DNA of 10,916 bases from an uncultured Prevotellaceae bacterium (GTDB lineage Bacteria; Bacteroidota; Bacteroidia; Bacteroidales; Bacteroidaceae). Made by a program: the position numbers and the translations under genes. This document shows positions 6,936 to 10,916 of the stretch, piece by piece. Positions within the stretch are counted from its first letter, which is position 1; each line of letters begins with the position of its first letter. The stretch spans positions 1 through 10,916 of the forward strand of contig CAJKQZ010000073.1 of the NCBI GenBank assembly GCA_905202115.1, written 5' to 3'. Below the pieces are notes generated by a model, which ran no database searches, was not told the DNA's origin, and was given only the letters and a program-made list of their open reading frames with translations.

Positions 6936-6975
6936 AAAAAAACAAGGATTTGTTCCGTTGTAAAGAGCAAATCCT
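6936..6975 (-). terminator. Intrinsic terminator of rpmE2
   Basis: The inverted repeat AGGATTTG (6945-6952) / CAAATCCT (6968-6975) has a 15-nt loop. On the minus strand it is followed by TTG and a run of seven T (complement of 6936-6942). It lies 26 nt after the rpmE2 stop codon and separates that gene from the GH109-type gene. Confidence 0.8.
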
Positions 6976-7001
6976 CGTAAAAGTTATTTCCGGAGATACC
7001 G

Positions 7002-7256
7002 TTATTTCTTGCGGGCCTGTCCGTAGCGGCTCATGAACTTGTCTACGCGGCCGGCGGTGTCGACGAGTTTCGATTTTCCGGTGTAGAACGGGTGAGAGCT
7101 GCTTGAAATTTCAAGTTTTACCAAAGGATAAGTCTCGCCTTCGTACTCTATCGTGTCGTTCGTCTTGCATGTGGAGCGCGACAGGAACATATCGCCGTTG
7201 CTCATGTCCTTGAACACAACGGGGCGGTATGTCTCGGGATGAATGCCTTTTTTCAT
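7002..7256 (-). CDS. rpmE2: 50S ribosomal protein L31, type B
   Basis: A protein of 84 residues starting MKKGIHPETYRPVVFKD, with KLEISSSSHPFYTGK (47-61) and GRVDKFMSRYG near the end; these are hallmarks of bacterial L31. It has a single Cys (C30) and lacks the CxxC zinc ribbon of type A L31, which makes it the zinc-independent type B form (YkgM-like). In many bacteria the type B form is a zinc-starvation substitute, but in Bacteroidales it is often the only L31, and I see no Zur-like operator here. It is transcribed alone: promoter at 7300-7330, leader of about 36 nt, terminator at 6936-6975. Confidence 0.97.
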   Translation of the reverse strand: MKKGIHPETYRPVVFKDMSNGDMFLSRSTCKTNDTIEYEGETYPLVKLEISSSSHPFYTGKSKLVDTAGRVDKFMSRYGQARKK

Positions 7257-7299
7257 TGCTGTATGTAGTTTTTATGTTTGAATCGCCTAAAAAGCGGTG

Positions 7300-7330
7300 C
7301 AAATTTACATTTTTTATTTTGTTGGACAAA
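7300..7330 (-). promoter_or_regulatory. Bacteroidetes-type promoter of rpmE2
   Basis: On the minus strand, TTTG (7330-7327), a 19-nt spacer, and TAAATTTG (7307-7300) match the consensus exactly. Transcription would begin near 7293, giving a leader of about 36 nt before the ATG at 7256. Confidence 0.85.
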
Positions 7331-7431
7331 GTTTTGTCTGTTGTTTTTGCTGATATGGGTATTTTTATATGTGTAGCCATGTACAAAACGGTTGCAGTGT
7401 GACGAAAGCGGAAATGTGCTTTGCCGTAAGG

Positions 7432-7581
7432 TTTTGCAGACAAAAACGGTCAGTTGGCAAGCACTTGAAAATCAGCAGGTGTATATGTGGCAAAAAATAT
7501 GTCTGAGATAATTCAAAATATCTCAGACATATTTTGAATTATGTGCCTTGTATTTTGAATTATCTGCGGGAAGTTTTTTAC
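7432..7581 (+). repeat. Dispersed 21-bp-phased palindromic repeat, copy D (with long arm)
   Basis: Cores TATGTCTGAGATA (7498-7510) and TATCTCAGACATA (7519-7531) are followed by two degenerate cores in the same 21-bp register: TATGTGCCTTGTA (7540-7552) and TATCTGCGGGAAG (7561-7573). The right end is TTTTTTAC, as in copy C. Left of the cores, A6 and an arm back to 7432 match copy A in reverse complement (71 of 79 positions over 7432-7510). The copy lies about 100 nt upstream of the rpmE2 promoter. Confidence 0.9.
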
Positions 7582-7805
7582 AGTGCAAAAAAATATTTTT
7601 TTCACAGGAGACCTGTTTCGTAAACCCCCGCTTTTTACTGATTTTTTGGCGGAGCCGTTTTCGGTTTGCATTGTTATCGCATTATTCTCCGTATATATTC
7701 ATCTTCGGGTTTTCTACGACTTTTAGCGACAGATGTGGCGATTCAGTCCACGCTCCGGTATAAAAAAGGCTGATAGGACTGTAAAACTGCAAGAAACGGA
7801 GTGAG

Positions 7806-7857
7806 AATGCCAAAGGTTCCGTTCGGCCGTTCTGCGAACGGTGCGGCCTTTCGCATT
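7806..7857. other. Imperfect 52-nt hairpin of unknown function
   Basis: Nested complementary arms: AATGC (7806-7810) with GCATT (7853-7857), a C/C mismatch, AAAGG (7812-7816) with CCTTT (7847-7851), an asymmetric internal loop, then CCGTTCG (7819-7825) with CGAACGG (7835-7841) around a 9-nt loop. No T tract follows on either strand, so it is not a plain terminator. It ends 19 nt before the paired arms of the strong terminator. It could be part of a small RNA or of the 3' end of the DUF805 transcript; neither is shown. Confidence 0.45.
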
Positions 7858-7869
7858 TACGATTATGAT

Positions 7870-7920
7870 AAAAACAACTCCCCGACGGTTTTTCTCACTG
7901 TCGGGGAGTGTTCTTTTTTG
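7870..7920. terminator. Strong bidirectional terminator after the DUF805 gene
   Basis: A perfect 10-bp stem, ACTCCCCGAC (7877-7886) / GTCGGGGAGT (7900-7909), has a 13-nt loop and can be extended by AAC/GTT with one bulge. It is followed by TTCTTTTTT on the plus strand and by TGTTTTTA on the minus strand. It lies 65 nt beyond the DUF805 stop codon and should end that transcript. Confidence 0.88.
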
Positions 7921-7974
7921 TATAACGTTGGAATATATTCCTGCGTGTGGATTCCGGATAATTCTTATTCTCAC

Positions 7975-8466
7975 CTATATATCAGCCTCGGTGTCGTCGA
8001 TATATTTGGGCGACGCGCCGTAATCGTTTTCAAACGGTTCGCTGTCAAGGCAGCAGAATACCAAAAATATAATCTGGTAGATAAATATTCCTATAGAGAA
8101 CAGGAGGTATTTCAGAAGAAGTGCTATTATGAGCTCGTATCCATATTCTTTCATACCGCAGGTGCCGATTATTGTAGTGATAAAGTCGTAGCCCAGGAGT
8201 ATTATGAACGAGAATTTCAGCAGCGCTCCTATTCCCCACCACCAGCCGCTTCTTCCTGTGTCGTGCAAGCGGCGGAATGTCAACGGAATTGTCAGCAAAT
8301 CCAATAGTCCGCCGACGATTGGGGTTAGAAAGAACGACACAATATATACCAATAGTTGTGTCCACCAGAATTCGGAACGGCGTGAGCGGCCCTGGAACCG
8401 GAATATTTTATTTGCCGCAGCGTTTATGGCTTCTGAGAAGCTTAGGGAAGGAGTGGCTTCAATCAT
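7975..8466 (-). CDS. DUF805 family membrane protein
   Basis: A 163-residue integral membrane protein. It carries the DUF805 landmarks: FQGRSRRSEFWWT (24-36), RRLHDTGRSGWWW (65-77), and near the C-terminus a Cys- and Asp-containing segment leading to ENDYGASPKY (146-155). Three to four hydrophobic segments are visible (about 37-60, 79-103 and 111-139). The biochemical role of the family is unknown. The ATG at 8466 puts the first conserved motif at its usual distance from the N-terminus. It lies 116 nt after the WYL gene on the same strand with no recognisable promoter in between, so co-transcription with that gene is possible. The terminator at 7870-7920 follows. The family assignment is confident; no function can be given. 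Confidence 0.92.
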   Translation of the reverse strand: MIEATPSLSFSEAINAAANKIFRFQGRSRRSEFWWTQLLVYIVSFFLTPIVGGLLDLLTIPLTFRRLHDTGRSGWWWGIGALLKFSFIILLGYDFITTIIGTCGMKEYGYELIIALLLKYLLFSIGIFIYQIIFLVFCCLDSEPFENDYGASPKYIDDTEADI

Positions 8467-8582
8467 TTTTCTGTGAGTTGTTTGTTGCTTGCTGTTTCTG
8501 TTTTTCCGTGTTCTTTTTCGTGTACGCGTTTCCTGTTCCTGCCGGCGGAGAATGCGTCTTCGTGTATTTCGGTCGGGTTGCT

Positions 8583-9485
8583 TTATGCCTCGTACATGTC
8601 GGCAATGTTCTTGGCCGCGCGCCTTATCATCCTTTTCAGGCTTTCCGGCTCAATCACCCGCACTTCGGGGCCGTAATACAGCAATTCGCGCACGAAATCT
8701 TCCGATATGGCGACGTCCATTTCGAAGCGCAGCGGATATGTTCCGGCTTCTTTTTCCGGTGCATGGCTTTTGCCTGTGCGGTGCGCCGATGTTTCCCGCT
8801 GCGTTTCGTGCAGCGGGCGTGTGCGGAGGTATGCCGCGGCCTGCGTGTCGGCTTCTATTATTATGTGGTCGGGAACGAGATTCATTCCGCCGTATGCTCC
8901 GAAGCTGTGCTCGAAGTAGCGTCTGGCGCTGAACGACGTGTCGGTGCGGAAGGTGCGTCTTGTCACTTCTATCTGCTCCATTCTGTCGAGGGCGAATGTG
9001 CGGATTTCGTTGTGGTGCTCTGAAAAGCCCACGGCATAGCATCTTCCGCGAAATGTTCTCAGGCAATATGGTGCAAAGAAGGTTGAATATCCCTGCTTGT
9101 CGAACGGCCGGTATTTTATTTCCGTCCATTCCCGTTTTTCCACCGCTTGGGCCATTGCTGCCACGTACTTGTATCCGGCGGGCTGCGGTTCGTCTATGTA
9201 AACGTGCGTTGCGTCGTCATCCGTTCCGCTGTCGTATCTGAACAGCTGCTTCATGAAGTCCTGCTCTCTCGCGTCGTGCATGTCGAGGCTGTAATATCCG
9301 CTTTCACAGCGCAGTCTTATTCCGAAGCGTTCCTCGAGCAGGTGTTTGTTGTCGTAGAAAGTGCTTGCGGCCATGCGTCGTGCGTTCTCGTCGCTCCGGC
9401 TCCAGGCTTCTAATATCTCGTCTCGCGTAAGTTGTCCTCTTCTGAACAGCAGGCGTGCCAGCCATATTGCTTTGTTGCGGCTCAT
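8583..9485 (-). CDS. WYL-domain transcriptional regulator
   Basis: A 300-residue protein. The N-terminal part (about 1-65) is helical and basic and probably forms a winged-helix-like DNA-binding domain. The WYL domain covers about 104-170, with IKYRPFDKQG, FAPYCLRTFRGRCYAVGFSE and RTFALDRM. The name-giving W-Y-L triad is degenerate here (C149, Y150, A151), while the following EIRTFALDRM segment is well kept. The C-terminal part (about 205-297) resembles the WCX region, with YYGPEVRVIEPESLKRMI, and is interrupted by a polar stretch of about 25 residues (224-248). WYL domains are thought to sense ligands, including nucleic acids or nucleotides. It begins 90 nt after the secreted hydrolase gene and precedes the DUF805 gene by 116 nt, all on one strand. 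A role in controlling those genes is inference. No defence genes are nearby. Confidence 0.92.
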   Translation of the reverse strand: MSRNKAIWLARLLFRRGQLTRDEILEAWSRSDENARRMAASTFYDNKHLLEERFGIRLRCESGYYSLDMHDAREQDFMKQLFRYDSGTDDDATHVYIDEPQPAGYKYVAAMAQAVEKREWTEIKYRPFDKQGYSTFFAPYCLRTFRGRCYAVGFSEHHNEIRTFALDRMEQIEVTRRTFRTDTSFSARRYFEHSFGAYGGMNLVPDHIIIEADTQAAAYLRTRPLHETQRETSAHRTGKSHAPEKEAGTYPLRFEMDVAISEDFVRELLYYGPEVRVIEPESLKRMIRRAAKNIADMYEA

Positions 9486-9575
9486 TGTCGGTCGGGTTTT
9501 TGAAATTTGTCGTAAAATTATGGCTTTCTGTTCCGAAAATCCCGTAATCTTTCGTGAAGTATTATATTTCTGCGT

Positions 9576-10796
9576 TCAGTCAAAGCGGTAAATCACATAT
9601 CCTCCCGGCTCGAGTGTGAGCCGCTGTTCGTCTTTTGCCCGTATTTTCCGTTGTGTTCCGTTGGGCAATACTTTTCTTACCTTTCCGGTCTTTTCTATTT
9701 CGACGTTCTGTGCGTTGTCTATGTCGCGGTTCACTATCATGAGAAAATGTTTCGCTCCGTTTTCAAGGTGCGATATTAGCAGTCCCTGTCCGTCGGCTTC
9801 GATTCTCGAAAATGGCGCCGGCAACTGTTCCGGCCGTCTTGTTCCCAGCGGCAGTTCCTTGCCGGTGTGCCCCACGTTCACCGCTTTTGCTCCGAGAAAC
9901 ACCCATGTCAGATTCCGGATTTCGTTGTTCAGCTCCTTTACGAGGTAGTATACGTGTGTGCGCCGCCCGTCTTTCGCAACAGGTGCGTTGTGGAAGTTCC
10001 ACACTGTCCTTTCGGGCGTCCAGTAGGTGAAATATTGTATGCATTGCGCGCCGTAGGCCAGCGCGCTGAACGCTTCCAATCGCATGTGTACGCTTGTGGG
10101 AGTGGGATAGGGATCGTGCGCGGTGCTGAGTACGAAAGCCCAGAACGGCATTCCGTTGCGCGCGGCAACGTTGCGCACAGTCTCAAGGTTCTCGTAGAAC
10201 GAGGGGCGCACATATGTCTTTCCGCCTTCCTCTACTATGGGATAGAAATCGTAGGATATTTGCGGGAGCGCCACTTCGTCAACGAATCTCTGCACGTATT
10301 CCTCGTAATTTTTCGTGCCTAAGGCTTCCGCGCTCACTAAGCTCGGCAGCAGGTTCAGGTATACGGTGTGATTCCTGTCGGCCTCGTACACGCGGTCGCG
10401 GAATTCCCTCAGTGCCTTGAAGCCGTGCGCCGTAGGCTCGTCGCGCAGAAACCAGCCGGCCACCATTTCGTCGTCCTTGAAGCGGTTCACCACTTCAGCC
10501 GTGTTCGCTTCTATTTCCGGACACATCATCATTAGTTTCACACCCGTTCCCTTGCAGGCTTTCAGCCCTTCGGCCGCCTGGGCGGCGCTGGCAAAGTGAG
10601 AGAACGAGATGTTGAACCCCGCGTTGCGCAACTCGGCGTAGCGTTGCGGCGTGAGGTTGCTTTCGGGCAATACGGAGTACCACGCCAAGATGGGAAACTC
10701 CCCGCCCGTGGGGTTTTTGTAGGGTATTCTGTCGGCCGTGACGGCGGCATACATGCCGGTAAGCAGCATTATCGAAACGGTGATTCGTTTTATCAT
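9576..10796 (-). CDS. Secreted putative glycoside hydrolase (TIM-barrel, family not assigned)
   Basis: A 406-residue protein with a Sec-type signal peptide (MIKRITVSIMLLTGMYAAVTA, cleavage probably near residue 21). There is no lipobox Cys, so it should be periplasmic or secreted. The body looks like a (beta/alpha)8 hydrolase: FPILAWYSV opens the first strand, and VAGWFLRDEP (112-121) places E120 where many clan GH-A-like enzymes have an acid/base Glu. ISYDFYPI (180-187) and FWAFVLSTAH (218-227) are further strand ends, and EAFSALAYGAQCIQYFTYW (241-259) resembles the late-barrel region of GH42-like proteins. A small C-terminal beta domain (about 330-406) ends in LEPGGYVIYRF, as in many glycosidases. 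Several acidic residues could be the nucleophile; I cannot pick one or name a substrate. It has its own promoter upstream (10861-10891). WYL and DUF805 genes follow on the same strand. Confidence 0.8.
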   Translation of the reverse strand: MIKRITVSIMLLTGMYAAVTADRIPYKNPTGGEFPILAWYSVLPESNLTPQRYAELRNAGFNISFSHFASAAQAAEGLKACKGTGVKLMMMCPEIEANTAEVVNRFKDDEMVAGWFLRDEPTAHGFKALREFRDRVYEADRNHTVYLNLLPSLVSAEALGTKNYEEYVQRFVDEVALPQISYDFYPIVEEGGKTYVRPSFYENLETVRNVAARNGMPFWAFVLSTAHDPYPTPTSVHMRLEAFSALAYGAQCIQYFTYWTPERTVWNFHNAPVAKDGRRTHVYYLVKELNNEIRNLTWVFLGAKAVNVGHTGKELPLGTRRPEQLPAPFSRIEADGQGLLISHLENGAKHFLMIVNRDIDNAQNVEIEKTGKVRKVLPNGTQRKIRAKDEQRLTLEPGGYVIYRFD

Positions 10797-10860
10797 ATAG
10801 GAATGGTGTTTTATATGTGTCTGTCCGGCGGTTTTTCTTTCTTCCGGCGGATGCTGAGCG

Positions 10861-10891
10861 TAAATATAGCAAAAGGCGAGCGCAGAGCAAA
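10861..10891 (-). promoter_or_regulatory. Bacteroidetes-type promoter of the secreted hydrolase
   Basis: On the minus strand, TTTG (10891-10888), a 19-nt spacer, and TATATTTA (10868-10861) fit TTTG / TAnnTTTG with one mismatch at the last base. The leader would be about 57 nt. The -33 box is overlapped by the palindrome at 10889-10908. Confidence 0.65.
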
Positions 10892-10908
10892 ATAAGCTCG
10901 CTTATTTT
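10889..10908. repeat. 18-bp palindrome over the -33 box
   Basis: AAAATAAGC (10889-10897) and GCTTATTTT (10900-10908) are perfect inverted repeats separated by TC. The element overlaps the -33 box of the hydrolase promoter, so it could be an operator. It could instead be the terminator hairpin of a gene beyond the window edge, since T runs follow the stem on both strands. Confidence 0.6.
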
Positions 10909-10916
10909 CTTTGCCG

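Larger units (their letters stand above)
7257..7974. other. Long gene-free region with promoter, repeat D, a hairpin and a terminator
   Basis: These 718 nt between the rpmE2 start and the DUF805 stop contain the rpmE2 promoter (7300-7330), repeat copy D (7432-7581), an imperfect 52-nt hairpin (7806-7857) and a bidirectional terminator (7870-7920). Between 7582 and 7805 I see only A/T-rich sequence without a convincing promoter or gene. Open frames crossing the region have no recognisable domain and run through the hairpins. Confidence 0.7.

Noticed and set aside
7801..8307. 168-codon plus-strand frame, and the minus-strand frame at 7723-7974
   Set aside because: The first is the antisense shadow of the DUF805 gene and the terminator. 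The second runs through the hairpin and terminator. Neither shows a domain.
8583..9485. Defence island marked by the WYL regulator
   Set aside because: Neighbours are a secreted hydrolase and a DUF805 protein. No nuclease, helicase, methylase, toxin or cas-like gene is present.

Overview
The window looks like a chromosomal segment of a Bacteroidales bacterium, probably gut-associated. Four promoters fit the Bacteroidetes form TTTG / 19-nt spacer / TAnnTTTG. Leaders are A-rich without clear Shine-Dalgarno sites. The gene families also fit: a long purC, type B L31, a DUF5715-like protein, a GH109/MocA-like protein and a secreted TIM-barrel hydrolase. I cannot place it at genus level. No phage, transposase, CRISPR array or defence island is visible; the genes look like core or ordinary accessory genes.

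Layout. (1) 1-169: the end of a dispersed repeat (copy A) and a terminator hairpin. (2) 170-2144, minus: phoH followed 7 nt later by purC, from one promoter at 2164-2194. (3) 2145-2557: divergent intergenic region with the phoH promoter, repeat copy B and the promoter of the next gene. (4) 2558-5232, plus: a DUF5715-like membrane-anchored protein with an M15-type metal site, then truA, then an EamA/DMT transporter, with gaps of 85 and 67 nt. (5) 5233-5639: repeat copy C in a convergent gap. (6) 5640-7256, minus: a Gfo/Idh/MocA oxidoreductase of GH109 type, and upstream of it rpmE2 (L31 type B) with its own promoter and terminator. (7) 7257-7974: a 718-nt gene-free stretch with repeat copy D, a 52-nt imperfect hairpin and a strong bidirectional terminator. 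(8) 7975-10796, minus: secreted putative glycosidase, then a WYL-domain regulator, then a DUF805 membrane protein. (9) 10797-10916: promoter of the glycosidase with an 18-bp palindrome on its -33 box.

The most unusual thing is the repeat family (copies A-D). Each copy carries 13-bp palindromic cores of the type TATCTCAGA(C/G)ATA placed exactly 21 bp apart, i.e. two helical turns. A degenerate fourth core containing CTGCGG stays in register. Copies A and D also share a long flanking arm (71 of 79 positions identical, opposite orientation). The copies sit in divergent, convergent and tandem gaps, so they are a dispersed family and not the regulator of a single gene. They look like protein-binding arrays, REP/MITE-like elements, or hairpin terminators with a T6 tract; the sequence does not decide between these.

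Functionally the genes cover purine synthesis (purC), RNA metabolism and tRNA modification (phoH, truA), translation (rpmE2), small-molecule export (EamA), and sugar metabolism or glycan breakdown (the GH109-type protein and the secreted hydrolase with a possible WYL regulator downstream).
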